From positions 62,001 to 126,000 of the forward strand of contig CAWAMJ010000014.1 of NCBI GenBank assembly GCA_963783085.1: a DNA stretch of 64,000 nucleotides, written 5' to 3'. The notes under the pieces are model-generated. The model was not told the DNA's origin and searched no databases. It was given only the letters and a program-made list of their open reading frames with translations. The first letter of the stretch is position 1, and every line of letters starts with the position of its first letter. This DNA is from CAVYUC01 sp963783085. Lineage in GTDB: Bacteria; Bacteroidota; Bacteroidia; Bacteroidales; Prolixibacteraceae. This document shows, piece after piece, positions 36,287 through 45,367 of the stretch. The translations under genes were made by a program, and so were the position numbers.

Positions 36287-36315
36287 CTTCCCCCTGGGGG
36301 AATAAAAAGGGGCTT
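36287..36315 (+). repeat. Right GC-rich inverted repeat before pyrF
   Basis: CTTCCCCCTGGGGGAA forms a self-pairing core, followed by AAAAAGGGGCTT immediately before the pyrF ATG. It mirrors the repeat at 35700-35736 in inverted orientation. The AGGGG part may also serve as ribosome-binding site for pyrF. Confidence 0.4.
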
Positions 36316-37152
36316 ATGAACCAGCAACAACTTTTCGAACAAATTCAAAAAAAACGCAGTTTTCTTTGCGTAGGTCTGGATACTGACGTTCAAAAAATTC
36401 CGAAACATCTTTTAAATACATCCGATCCTGTATTTGCATTCAATAAAAGCATTATCGATGCAACTGCTGAATTTTCAGTGGCTTACAAGCCAAACCTGGC
36501 GTTCTATGAAAGTTTGGGATGGCAAGGATGGCATAGTCTCGGAATTACGGTAGAATATATCCGATCAAATTATCCCGAAATTTTCCTGATTGCCGATGCC
36601 AAACGCGGCGATATCGGTAATACATCGGGTTTATATGCCCGCGCTTTTTTCGAAAAGTTTAATTTCGATGCAATTACCGTTGCTCCATATATGGGTGAGG
36701 ATTCCGTCAAACCATTTTTGGCATATCCTGAAAAATGGGTGATTTTGCTTGCGCTGACTTCCAATAAAGGCGCTTCCGATTTTCAATATTTAAAAGACGA
36801 AAAAAGTGGGAGCCCCCTTTTCGAATCGGTTTTGAAAACTTCCCAAACCTGGGGAAATGAGGAAAATATGATGTACGTGGTTGGCGCCACCAAAGCAGAA
36901 AAACTGGCCGCCATTAGAAAAACAGTACCCAACCATTTTTTACTTGTACCCGGAATTGGCGCGCAGGGTGGCAGCCTGCAGGAAGTTGCAAAATATGGCA
37001 TGAACAGCCATTGTGGGTTACTGGTTAATTCTTCCCGCGGAATTATTTATGCTTCAAACGGGCCTGATTTTGCAGCGAAAGCAGGCGAAGCGGCTAAAGT
37101 AATTCAGCAGGAAATGGAAGGACATTTAAAAGCCGCTGAATTAATAGCCTGA
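36316..37152 (+). CDS. pyrF: Orotidine 5'-phosphate decarboxylase
   Basis: PyrF decarboxylates OMP to UMP, the last step of UMP synthesis. The 278-residue protein belongs to the longer (type 2) bacterial form. It shows FLCVGLDTDVQKIPKHLL at the start, FNKSIIDATAEFSVAYKPN, the catalytic lysine and aspartates in FLIADAKRGDIGNTSGLYA, APYMGEDSVKPF, and the phosphate site LLVPGIGAQGGSLQEV with NSSRGIIYAS. A bidirectional terminator lies about 50 bases after the stop. Confidence 0.95.
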   Translation: MNQQQLFEQIQKKRSFLCVGLDTDVQKIPKHLLNTSDPVFAFNKSIIDATAEFSVAYKPNLAFYESLGWQGWHSLGITVEYIRSNYPEIFLIADAKRGDIGNTSGLYARAFFEKFNFDAITVAPYMGEDSVKPFLAYPEKWVILLALTSNKGASDFQYLKDEKSGSPLFESVLKTSQTWGNEENMMYVVGATKAEKLAAIRKTVPNHFLLVPGIGAQGGSLQEVAKYGMNSHCGLLVNSSRGIIYASNGPDFAAKAGEAAKVIQQEMEGHLKAAELIA

Positions 37153-37200
37153 TAGCTTTTGTTTTGAATTTTTCGAACAGAAGCATTGTTAGCCTCAACT

Positions 37201-37228
37201 AAAAAAGGATCGAAACCGATCCTTTTTT
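37201..37228. terminator. Bidirectional terminator between pyrF and the Gfo/Idh gene
   Basis: AAAAAAGGATCG pairs perfectly with CGATCCTTTTTT around AAAC. It has an A run on one side and a T run on the other, so it can stop both converging genes. Confidence 0.92.
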
Positions 37229-37246
37229 ATTGAAGTTAATTTTACT

Positions 37247-38584
37247 TTACAACTTCCATGGTTTTCTGTAATCGTAATGCAATTTTGCCGTTGCTTTTCC
37301 GTCTTTGTCATCAACAAATTTCTGGTTAACCGGATCCCATTTTACTGTTCTTCCCAAATCGCACGCGATGTTGCCAATGGTGCAAACCGTGCAGGAGCTG
37401 TGCCCAACTTCAACGGGAACATTAGGTTCGAGCCGGCTGAAAACAGAATCAACAAAATTGGTGTAATGCGAACCTTGTTCTTCGTAGCGAACATCGGAAC
37501 CTGAACCAGATTCCGGAGCGTATAACGTATCATCCGAAGCTTCAAAATATTGGCGGGCAACTTCAATCCAACCTTTGTCTCCCCAGAATTTAACGCCTTT
37601 TGGCTTGTTTTCGCCGTAAGGTTCAGAAGTCATCACCACGCCGTTCGCATATTTGAATTTCATAAATTGCGAACCATCACCGATAGGAGACGCTTCAACA
37701 GGACCGTTACGGTCCATGCCAAGCCCCCACTGCGCGATATCGAACATATGAGCGCCCCAGTCGGTAGTAAAGCCGCCGCCCATTCCCTTATACCAGCGCC
37801 AGCCTCCCCAGAAATCTTCATCCTTTTTCGGATTCAGCGAAATTGGCGGGTTCAGTTCCGGATTGTAATGAATATTTTTTGAAAGCGGCCCGAGCCATAA
37901 ATCCCAATTTAAATCCTCGGGAACTGCAACTTTAGGCAAATCATAAGGTTTGGGCGGATCGCCAACGAAAGCATTAATTTTTGTAATCCTGCCCAACCGA
38001 CCGGTTTGCACCATTCTTACAGCATGCTGGAAGTTTGGATCGGAACGTTGCTGGCTGCCGATTGCCAGGATTCTCCCCGTTCTGCGAACTGCCTTCACCA
38101 GTTCCTGCCCTTCTTTAACGGTAAATGTCATCGGTTTCTCAAGGTAAACATCTTTCCCGGCTTCCAGCGCTGCAATTGCATGAATGGCATGCCAGAAATC
38201 GGGTGTTGCTATAACCACCGCATCAATGTCTTTGCGTTGCAGCAACTCTTCAAACCGTTCATAGGTTTTAACATCTGCATTTTTCTTTTTCGCTTCATAG
38301 AATTCATTGACCACATTTTCAAAACGGGTCCTTTTTCTTCCATAAACATCGCAACCGGCAACCATTGTAACACGGTCGTCGTTTAAAAACATTTTGTTTA
38401 GGGTCATCCCTCGTCTTCCCATACCAATCAATGCCATTTTAATTCCATTACCTGCTTTTGCAGAAGCGGCACCTGTACTGGCAAATGTTGAGATTGAAGG
38501 CAAAAAAGTAACTCCTGCGAAGCCTGCTGCCGAAGCAGTTAAAAAATTTCTTCGCGAAAGGTTTTTCTGATTTTTACTTTGCAT
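37247..38584 (-). CDS. Tat-exported Gfo/Idh/MocA-family oxidoreductase
   Basis: This 445-residue protein starts with a twin-arginine signal (NLSRRNFLTASAAGFAGVTF), which implies export after folding with its cofactor. The Rossmann motif ALIGMGRRGMTLN is intact, and DVYLEKPMTFTVKEGQELV holds the family EKP motif with the catalytic lysine. The C-terminal half follows the GFO_IDH_MocA pattern (MGGGFTTDWGAHMFDIAQWG). Relatives oxidise or epimerise sugars and related polyols; the substrate is unknown. It is divergent from the sulfatase at 38852, and the two may serve the same sulfated sugar. Confidence 0.87.
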   Translation of the reverse strand: MQSKNQKNLSRRNFLTASAAGFAGVTFLPSISTFASTGAASAKAGNGIKMALIGMGRRGMTLNKMFLNDDRVTMVAGCDVYGRKRTRFENVVNEFYEAKKKNADVKTYERFEELLQRKDIDAVVIATPDFWHAIHAIAALEAGKDVYLEKPMTFTVKEGQELVKAVRRTGRILAIGSQQRSDPNFQHAVRMVQTGRLGRITKINAFVGDPPKPYDLPKVAVPEDLNWDLWLGPLSKNIHYNPELNPPISLNPKKDEDFWGGWRWYKGMGGGFTTDWGAHMFDIAQWGLGMDRNGPVEASPIGDGSQFMKFKYANGVVMTSEPYGENKPKGVKFWGDKGWIEVARQYFEASDDTLYAPESGSGSDVRYEEQGSHYTNFVDSVFSRLEPNVPVEVGHSSCTVCTIGNIACDLGRTVKWDPVNQKFVDDKDGKATAKLHYDYRKPWKL

Positions 38585-38851
38585 TTTAAATCCTTATTTG
38601 TTTTTATAATGATTTGATTTGATCATTGAGGGCCATAAAAATAGTATTTTTTATTTTTTAAATAAGAAATTGTGTTTAACAGAGCATCCAGTTCCCGGAA
38701 GCAGTTGATTCACAAAACACTAACAACAGCAATTTCACCAACGAATTTTCCCTTCGACAACAACATCTGTCAAAAAAAACAGATACTGTCAGCTAATTCA
38801 TTATTTTTATGCGATATTCTGCAATTTATTCACCAACTAAAACCATTTTTC

Positions 38852-40309
38852 ATGAAAAAAGTGATTCACCTTTCATTTATTTTACTCCTGAGCGCACTTG
38901 TTTCCTGTACCATAAAAGCCAAAAAAACAGATGCGGATCGGTTGCCGAATTTTGTGTTGGTTTTTATCGATGATATGGGATATGGCGACGCAAGTTGTTT
39001 TGGGGCAACCGGTTACCGAACGCCAAACATCGACAAGCTGGCAGCCGGAGGAATGCGGTTTACCAACTTCTATTCAGCGCAACCTGTTTGCAGCGCATCG
39101 CGTGCGGGTATTTTAACGGGTTGTTATCCGAACCGGATTGGCATTTCGGGCGCATTGTTTCCGCAAGATACAATTGGGATTAATCCGAATGAAACAACCA
39201 TTGCAGAAATGCTGAAAGAAAAAGGATATGCTACGGCAGCATTTGGAAAATGGCATTTGGGACATCATAAGAAATTCCTGCCCTTGCAAAACGGTTTCGA
39301 TGAGTATGTCGGGCTTCCGTATTCAAACGATATGTGGCCTCTGGATGATGTTGGAAAACCATTGCCGGACGGAAGCCGAAGAAAATCCAATCCTGAACTT
39401 CCGCTGATTGAAGGAAATGAGGCGATTGATCACATCACTTCATTGAAAGACCAGGATCGGCTAACGACAATTTATACCGAAAAAGCAGTCGATTTTATTA
39501 ACCGGAATGCGGATAAACCTTTTTTTCTTTATATACCACATTCAATGGGTCACGTGCCGCTGGGCGTCTCCGATAAATTCAGGGGAAAAAGTGAACAGGG
39601 AAAATACGGCGATGTGATGATGGAAGTTGATTGGTCGGTTGGGCAGATTGAAAAAGCGCTGGAAGATAACGGAATTGAACAAAATACCATTTTTATTTTT
39701 ACCACCGACAATGGCCCGTGGCTCAATTACGGCAACCATGCCGGATCGGCGGGAGGTTTGCGCGAAGGTAAAACAACGAGCTGGGAAGGCGGACAGCGCG
39801 TACCGTTTATTGTTAAATGGCCAGGGAAAACTCCTCCGGGAACCATCTGCAATAAATTGGGTTGTGCAATCGATATTTTGCCAAGCTTTGCAGCCATTGC
39901 CGGAACCTCGTTACCGGATTTAAAAATCGACGGTGTGGATATCACTGAACTTTGGAAAGGAGATTTCGATGCTGAACCACGTAACAACATCCTGTTCTAC
40001 TATGGAAAAAATAACCTGAATGCCATTCGAAAAGGAAACTGGAAACTGGTTTTACCACATACCTGGGCGTCCTATCATACTGTACCGGGTCATGATGGCT
40101 ATGGAGGCCAGCGAATCAGGATGACGGTTGAAAAACCCGAGCTCTACAACATGATGCGCGACCCGGGAGAAGAATATAATGTTATTGAACAACATCCTGA
40201 AAAAGCGGAAGAAATCATGGAACTGGTTAAAACGGCAAGGGCAGATTTGGGCGATTTGAACGTTGGGCTTGAAAAAGGTTCCGGAAGCCGGGAAATTGGA
40301 AGGGATTAA
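38852..40309 (+). CDS. Lipoprotein sulfatase (S1 family)
   Basis: ATG at 38852 gives MKKVIHLSFILLLSALVSC, a lipoprotein signal; the frame is open back to an ATG at 38672 but that would bury the signal 60 residues inside. The catalytic core starts NFVLVFIDDMGYGDASCFG with metal-ligand aspartates. CSASR is a CxAxR formylglycine site, AAFGKWHLG supplies lysine and histidine, and IFTTDNGPW the later metal ligands. The product has 485 residues. It should remove sulfate from a glycan at the cell surface or in the periplasm; the target is unknown. A terminator follows the stop. Confidence 0.88.
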   Translation: MKKVIHLSFILLLSALVSCTIKAKKTDADRLPNFVLVFIDDMGYGDASCFGATGYRTPNIDKLAAGGMRFTNFYSAQPVCSASRAGILTGCYPNRIGISGALFPQDTIGINPNETTIAEMLKEKGYATAAFGKWHLGHHKKFLPLQNGFDEYVGLPYSNDMWPLDDVGKPLPDGSRRKSNPELPLIEGNEAIDHITSLKDQDRLTTIYTEKAVDFINRNADKPFFLYIPHSMGHVPLGVSDKFRGKSEQGKYGDVMMEVDWSVGQIEKALEDNGIEQNTIFIFTTDNGPWLNYGNHAGSAGGLREGKTTSWEGGQRVPFIVKWPGKTPPGTICNKLGCAIDILPSFAAIAGTSLPDLKIDGVDITELWKGDFDAEPRNNILFYYGKNNLNAIRKGNWKLVLPHTWASYHTVPGHDGYGGQRIRMTVEKPELYNMMRDPGEEYNVIEQHPEKAEEIMELVKTARADLGDLNVGLEKGSGSREIGRD

Positions 40310-40327
40310 ATAACTTATTACCAAAGG

Positions 40328-40361
40328 AAAAAGGCTGCCATTAATTTGACAGCCTTTTTTT
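40328..40361 (+). terminator. Terminator after the sulfatase gene
   Basis: AAAAAGGCTG pairs with CAGCCTTTTT around a 12-base loop and ends in a T run. Confidence 0.85.
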
Positions 40362-40377
40362 GAGCGGGAAAATAAGC

Positions 40378-40402
40378 AAAAAAAGGCTGCTTTTGCAACC
40401 TT
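40378..40402 (-). terminator. Terminator of the tRNA cluster (minus strand)
   Basis: On the minus strand AAGGTTGC pairs with GCAGCCTT (one G-U) around AAAA, followed by seven T. It lies eight bases beyond the last tRNA-Gly. Confidence 0.8.
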
Positions 40403-40409
40403 CATTCTT

Positions 40410-40483
<74 letters not shown>

Positions 40484-40484
40484 A

Positions 40485-40572
40485 TGGTACCCGAGGCGGG
40501 ACTTGAACCCGCACGGCCGTTAAGGGCCATTGGATTTTAAGTCCAACGTGTCTACCATTCCACCACCCGGGC
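40485..40572 (-). tRNA. tRNA-Leu (UAA)
   Basis: A class II tRNA on the minus strand with a long variable arm. The anticodon stem-loop is TTGGA-CTTAAAA-TCCAA with anticodon UAA. The acceptor GCCCGGG pairs with CTCGGGT (with two G-U pairs, including position 1), and the T loop is TTCAAGT. CCA is encoded (40485-40487). One base separates it from the tRNA-Gly downstream. Confidence 0.95.
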
Positions 40573-40633
40573 ATCCTCAATTCTTTTAAAGAACAAAAAA
40601 TCCTGTAAATCAGGATCATTTTCAATGTTTTTG

Positions 40634-40706
<73 letters not shown>

Positions 40707-40859
40707 GTATTTCAGTGAACTTTTTCAGAACTCCCCGATCGGCTCTTAAACCGGCCGGCCAGTGCTCACTTATATTTTAATGAACGGCTTTTTTTAAAGC
40801 GATGCAAATATATGGCTAATTTTTAATTCTCACAAAATATTAAAAAAAAATACCCGCAC

Positions 40860-43478
40860 TTACCTGAGGCCGGTCAGTTTCTTGATTTCGTTGAGTTTGT
40901 TGAGCGCCTCAATCGGTGTTAAATTATTGACATCGAGGTGAGAAATCTCATCCCGGATTTGCTTCAGTACCGGATCGTCCAATTGAAAAAAACTAAGTTG
41001 AATGCCTTCGCGTTTTTCGCCGATTTCAGCCAGCGGTTTGGTCAGCTTTTCTTTTCCTTTTTCGCCTTCCAGTTTTTTCAGGATTTGCTCCGCCCGTGCT
41101 GTTACCGATTTTGGCATTCCGGCCATAGCTGCCACATGGATGCCGAAGCTATGGTTACTTCCTCCTCTTACAAGCTTCCGCAGAAAAATCACTTTGTTAG
41201 CCACTTCTTTAATGGAAACATTGAAATTTTTCACCCGCGGAAAAGCTGTTTCCATTTCATTTAATTCGTGATAATGCGTGGCGAACAATGTTTTAGCCTT
41301 CGCCCGCGGATGTTCGTGCAGGTGTTCCACAATCGACCAGGCAATTGAAATGCCGTCGTAAGTTGAAGTGCCGCGTCCCAATTCATCAAATAAAATCAGG
41401 CTGCGGTCCGAAACGTTATTCAGGATGCTTGCAGCTTCGTTCATTTCCACCATAAAAGTTGATTCGCCGAGCGATATATTATCGGAGGCGCCAACTCTTG
41501 TAAAAATTTTATCGACTACGCCTATTTTTGCCGACTCTGCCGGAACAAAACACCCCGTTTGTGCCAGCAAAACAATTAGCGCAGTTTGTCTCAGAAGCGC
41601 TGATTTTCCCGCCATATTCGGGCCGGTAATAATGATAATCTGCTGATCGTCCTGGTTTAGCAAAACATCATTGGCAATGTACGATTCGCCAATCGGCAAC
41701 TGATGCTCGATAACCGGATGCCGTCCGTTTCTTATATCAATTATGGTACTGTCATTTATTTCCGGCCGAAAATAACTGTAAGCGGTTGAACATGAAGCGA
41801 AAGAAAGAAGGCAGTCTGTGCGGGCAAGAATGTTGGAATTCAATTGAATAGCTGAAATGTACTCCGAAAGCGCGTAAACCAGCTCCCCAAAAATCTTTGC
41901 TTCCATCGTCTGGATTTTTTCTTCTGCCCCGAGTATTTTCGATTCGTATTCCTTCAATTCCTCGGTGATGTACCTCTCTGCATTAACCAACGTCTGTTTT
42001 CGAATCCAGTCAGACGGAACTTTATCTTTGTGCGTATTACGAACTTCGATATAATAACCGAAAACGTTATTGTAACTTATTTTTAACGAAGGAATTCCAC
42101 ACTTTTTACTTTCTCGTTGCTGCAACTGTGCGAGGTAATCTTTTCCTGAATAGGCAATTTGGCGCAATTCATCGAGTTCGTCGGAAACGCCTTTTGCGAT
42201 TACTTTTCCCTTGTTTAGCATCGACGGCGGGTCGGCAACAAGTTCTTTTTCAATTTTTTCCCGGATTAAATCGCATGGGTTTAATTGTTCGGCAAAACGT
42301 TTCAGCGTATTGTTTTCAGTGTCCGAGCAGGCATGTTTCAATGGTAAAACTGCATTCAATGCATTTTTCACCTGCACCATTTCGCGCGGATTAATGCGAC
42401 CGACAGCCACTTTGGATATTAGCCGCTCCAAATCGCCTACCTGCCGAAGATGTTCTTCGAGATTTTCCTTCAACTCCGGATGTTTCAGGAAATATTCCAC
42501 CACTTCCAACCGCTCGTTAATTGGGTCTATTTCTTTTAGCGGAAGCGCCATCCAGCGTTTCAGCATCCGCGAACCCATCGGCGAAATAGTTTTATCAACC
42601 ACATCAATCAGCGACTTCCCTCCTTCGTGCAACGGCGAAAAAAGTTCGAGATTGCGAATGGTAAAGCGGTCGAGCCAAACGAAATGTTCTTCTTCAATCC
42701 GGCTTAATCCGGTAATATGTTTTAGCTGATTATGCTGCGTAATATCGAGGTAATGCAGGATTGCCCCGGATGCGATTACGGCCAGCGCCAGGTTCTGAAT
42801 CCCATATCCTTTCAGTGAAGTCGTTTCAAAATGCCGAATCAGGCGATCGGTAGCTGCATCGCTTGTATAAACCCAGTCGTCGAGTTTGTAGGTATAATAA
42901 CCGCTGCCGAAAATATCTTCAAATTCTTTGCCGCGGCCGCGCTGATAAAGCAATTCCTTTGGTTTAAATGAATCGAGCAGTTTTTCCACATATTCATAAG
43001 TTCCTTCGGCAGCCAGGAATTCACCGGTTGAGATATCGAGAAAAGCCACGCCGGCCATTTTTTTGTCGAAATGAACCGAAGCCAAAAAATTATTCTCGCG
43101 GTTTTCCAGGATATTTTCGTTGATGGAAACACCGGGCGTTACCAACTCGGTAATGCCACGCTTAACGATTTTTTTTGTCAGTTTCGGGTCTTCCAGTTGT
43201 TCGCAAATGGCCACTCGCTGTCCTGCCCTCACCAGCTTTGGCAAATAGGTTTCAACAGCATGATGCGGGAAACCTGCCAACTCCACATAACTTGCCGCAC
43301 CGTTTGCACGCCGGGTTAATGTTATTCCCAGAATTTCGGAAGCTTTGATGGCATCTTCGCCAAACGTTTCATAAAAGTCGCCCACCCTGAACAGCAAAAT
43401 GGCATCGGGGTGTTTTGCTTTGATGTTGTAATATTGTTTCATCAAAGGCGTTTCAACATATTTTTTTGAATTTGCCAT
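40860..43478 (-). CDS. mutS: DNA mismatch repair protein MutS
   Basis: MutS binds mismatches and, with MutL, starts repair. The 872-residue protein starts with the mismatch-recognition domain, including the Phe-x-Glu motif in LFRVGDFYETFGEDA. Connector, lever and clamp domains follow, then the ATPase with Walker A GPNMAGKSALLRQTALI and Walker B LILFDELGRGTSTYDGISIA, and ATHYHELNEME. The C-terminal helix-turn-helix dimer region is present. No dam-linked genes are near. A -7 box (TATCTTTG) lies only eight bases before the ATG, so the mRNA may have almost no leader. Confidence 0.97.
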   Translation of the reverse strand: MANSKKYVETPLMKQYYNIKAKHPDAILLFRVGDFYETFGEDAIKASEILGITLTRRANGAASYVELAGFPHHAVETYLPKLVRAGQRVAICEQLEDPKLTKKIVKRGITELVTPGVSINENILENRENNFLASVHFDKKMAGVAFLDISTGEFLAAEGTYEYVEKLLDSFKPKELLYQRGRGKEFEDIFGSGYYTYKLDDWVYTSDAATDRLIRHFETTSLKGYGIQNLALAVIASGAILHYLDITQHNQLKHITGLSRIEEEHFVWLDRFTIRNLELFSPLHEGGKSLIDVVDKTISPMGSRMLKRWMALPLKEIDPINERLEVVEYFLKHPELKENLEEHLRQVGDLERLISKVAVGRINPREMVQVKNALNAVLPLKHACSDTENNTLKRFAEQLNPCDLIREKIEKELVADPPSMLNKGKVIAKGVSDELDELRQIAYSGKDYLAQLQQRESKKCGIPSLKISYNNVFGYYIEVRNTHKDKVPSDWIRKQTLVNAERYITEELKEYESKILGAEEKIQTMEAKIFGELVYALSEYISAIQLNSNILARTDCLLSFASCSTAYSYFRPEINDSTIIDIRNGRHPVIEHQLPIGESYIANDVLLNQDDQQIIIITGPNMAGKSALLRQTALIVLLAQTGCFVPAESAKIGVVDKIFTRVGASDNISLGESTFMVEMNEAASILNNVSDRSLILFDELGRGTSTYDGISIAWSIVEHLHEHPRAKAKTLFATHYHELNEMETAFPRVKNFNVSIKEVANKVIFLRKLVRGGSNHSFGIHVAAMAGMPKSVTARAEQILKKLEGEKGKEKLTKPLAEIGEKREGIQLSFFQLDDPVLKQIRDEISHLDVNNLTPIEALNKLNEIKKLTGLR

Positions 43479-43485
43479 ATTGCCA

Positions 43486-43493
43486 CAAAGATA
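43486..43493 (-). promoter_or_regulatory. Candidate -7 box for mutS
   Basis: Read on the minus strand TATCTTTG matches TAnnTTTG and ends eight bases before the mutS ATG. The -33 region is only a T run. If used, transcription would begin only about three bases before the start codon. Confidence 0.35.
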
Positions 43494-43771
43494 GCGGTTG
43501 GTGTTTGAAGGTAAAAAATATTCTGAAAAGGTTCCGGTAAAAACTTATCAACAACAAAAATAGGTAAGAGTTTGATCATCAAGCCCAGCAAAATCTCAAC
43601 TCCGTCATTGAATCTGAAACCCCCAAATAGCGCGAATATCAATGCAGCAAGTGGATTTTGCCACATCACCAATCATCAATAAGTTTTATTTAGACAGCAA
43701 TAATTTACGATATTTAAATCTTTTTTTGATCTTTGTCATTAATTAAACAAGAAAGAATAGAGGGGAAAGAA

Positions 43772-44875
43772 ATGAGTTGTACAGGATGTTCATTCAATAG
43801 TTCAATAACAGATAATACGGCAGACGTTTACAATTGGCTAAACGATTTGCCGGACACTTCAGAACAATCAGATATTGTAGAAGTTAGATTTAAATCGACC
43901 AGACGGGAGTTTTACAGAAACACAGAACGTTTGCCACTTAAACGTGGCGATTGGATTGTTGTTTCCACTTCGCCCGGGCACGATACCGGCGAAATTACCT
44001 TAACCGGCTATCTTGCAGAAAAGCAGTTTGACCGAAAAATAAAAAATCCGAAACGGTTTACCTTTAACTCCATTTTCAGGAAAGCAAACGATAACGACCT
44101 GATGAACCTGCAGGAAGCCAGGAGCAGGGAAAAACCAACGATGATTCGGGCGCGGCAAATAGCCAATGAATTGGGCCTGAGCATGAAAGTCGGAGATGTG
44201 GAATTTCGGGCCGACGGTAAAAAAGCCATCTTTTACTACATCGCCGACGGACGTGTCGATTTCAGGGAACTGATAAAAAGGTACGGACGAGAATTTCAGA
44301 TCCGGGTGGAGATGAAACAAATTGGCGCGCGGCAGGAAGCTGGCCTTGTGGGGGGAATCGGTTCGTGCGGACGCGAACTTTGTTGTTCGAGCTGGCGCAC
44401 CGACTTTTCGAGTATTACCTCGGAAGCGGCAGTAAAACAGGGGCTTTCACCTTCGGCACAAAAAATGGCCGGCGCCTGTGGCAAACTGAAATGTTGCCTG
44501 CTCTACGAACTTGATGCATACATTGAAGCTGAAAGGGAATTTCCGAAGGAATTACTCGATTTGGAAACGTCGAAAGGCATTGCAAAACCGATTAAAACAG
44601 ATTATCTGAAAAAAGAAATCTGGTACAGTTTGGAAAGCAATGTTCCGGGTGCGTCGTTTAACCTGAAGCTGGACGAGGTCCGCGATATTATTCAGAAAAA
44701 CAAACGCGGCATAAAACCCGATGTGCAGATTGCCGAATCACCGGCAAACAATGAAGATCGCCTGGAAGTGAGCCTGAACGAGCGAATCGATCGCTTCGAC
44801 AGTAAAAAGAAACCACGGCATTCAAAACACCGCAGAAATAAAAAAAGAAAGATTGTAAAGCATTCAAAACAATAA
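43772..44875 (+). CDS. PSP1/RicT (YaaT)-like regulatory protein
   Basis: ATG at 43772 follows a purine-rich ribosome site (GAGGGGAAAG) and gives MSCTGCSFNSS; the frame is open back to a TTG at 43733. The 367-residue product has the PSP1 C-terminal region with the conserved cysteines seen in RicT: GGIGSCGRELCCSSWRTDF and MAGACGKLKCCLLYELDAY. In Bacillus, RicT acts with RicA and RicF in an iron-sulfur-bearing complex affecting RNA processing; the role in Bacteroidota is unknown. The tail is strongly basic (about the last 20 residues), suggesting nucleic-acid contact. A strong terminator follows. Confidence 0.85.
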   Translation: MSCTGCSFNSSITDNTADVYNWLNDLPDTSEQSDIVEVRFKSTRREFYRNTERLPLKRGDWIVVSTSPGHDTGEITLTGYLAEKQFDRKIKNPKRFTFNSIFRKANDNDLMNLQEARSREKPTMIRARQIANELGLSMKVGDVEFRADGKKAIFYYIADGRVDFRELIKRYGREFQIRVEMKQIGARQEAGLVGGIGSCGRELCCSSWRTDFSSITSEAAVKQGLSPSAQKMAGACGKLKCCLLYELDAYIEAEREFPKELLDLETSKGIAKPIKTDYLKKEIWYSLESNVPGASFNLKLDEVRDIIQKNKRGIKPDVQIAESPANNEDRLEVSLNERIDRFDSKKKPRHSKHRRNKKRKIVKHSKQ

Positions 44876-44880
44876 AAATA

Positions 44881-44916
44881 AAAAAGGGAAATGTTCGGAA
44901 CATTTCCTTTTTTTTT
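44881..44916 (+). terminator. Terminator after the RicT-like gene
   Basis: GGAAATGTT pairs with AACATTTCC around CGG, framed by A and T runs; it may work in both directions. Confidence 0.9.
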
Positions 44917-45116
44917 GGAAAATTCTCATTTTTGGCTTTGTTGTTATTTCGTCTCCTAAAACCAAATTATTCCTTTTTATTGCTTTAAATTAACGCAACG
45001 AAATAAGCTAATAACTGGAAATTATCTAACGTTGAAGCAAGTATTATTCATAAATTATTTGCCAGTTCCGGGTTATCTTTTAGCTCTAAATAAAAGTTGC
45101 GGCTTTTCATTTTTTT

Positions 45117-45284
45117 ATGAATCGCTCAAGTTGTATAGCTTGTGAACGCGTTTCACATTCTAAACAGCAAACCAATAACAACACAGTTGTAGTTGAAAAG
45201 AGGTACATCCCGGGTTTTACAAATTCACGTTTTTGGGGTTCTGGATCATATTGCCCGGTGTGCTTTTCGCACTGGTTTGGATAA
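45117..45284 (+). CDS. Possible small zinc-ribbon-like protein
   Basis: A 55-codon frame from ATG 45117 to TAA 45282 encodes two CxxC motifs, SSCIACERVSHS near the start and GSYCPVCFSHWFG at the end, spaced about 38 residues apart as in small zinc ribbons. Against it, the frame next to it reads a strongly hydrophobic segment (FLGFWIILPGVLFALVWIIK) ending in its own stop, so coding in this stretch is ambiguous. It lies in an AT-rich island with few genes. No family is recognised. Confidence 0.28.
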   Translation: MNRSSCIACERVSHSKQQTNNNTVVVEKRYIPGFTNSRFWGSGSYCPVCFSHWFG

Positions 45285-45367
45285 TTAAAAATTAACGCCG
45301 TTTGGCTGGTAAATTAGCTGGAGCAACAAAATAAATTCCGGTGTAGCCGGAAAAAAATAATAATATC

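Noticed and set aside
38672..38851. Upstream extension of the sulfatase reading frame
   Set aside because: The lipoprotein signal starts at 38852; the 60 residues before it are low in family similarity and would block export.
43442..43672. 76-codon hydrophobic minus-strand frame upstream of mutS
   Set aside because: It overlaps the mutS start and its promoter box and resembles no family; hydrophobicity comes from T-rich codons.
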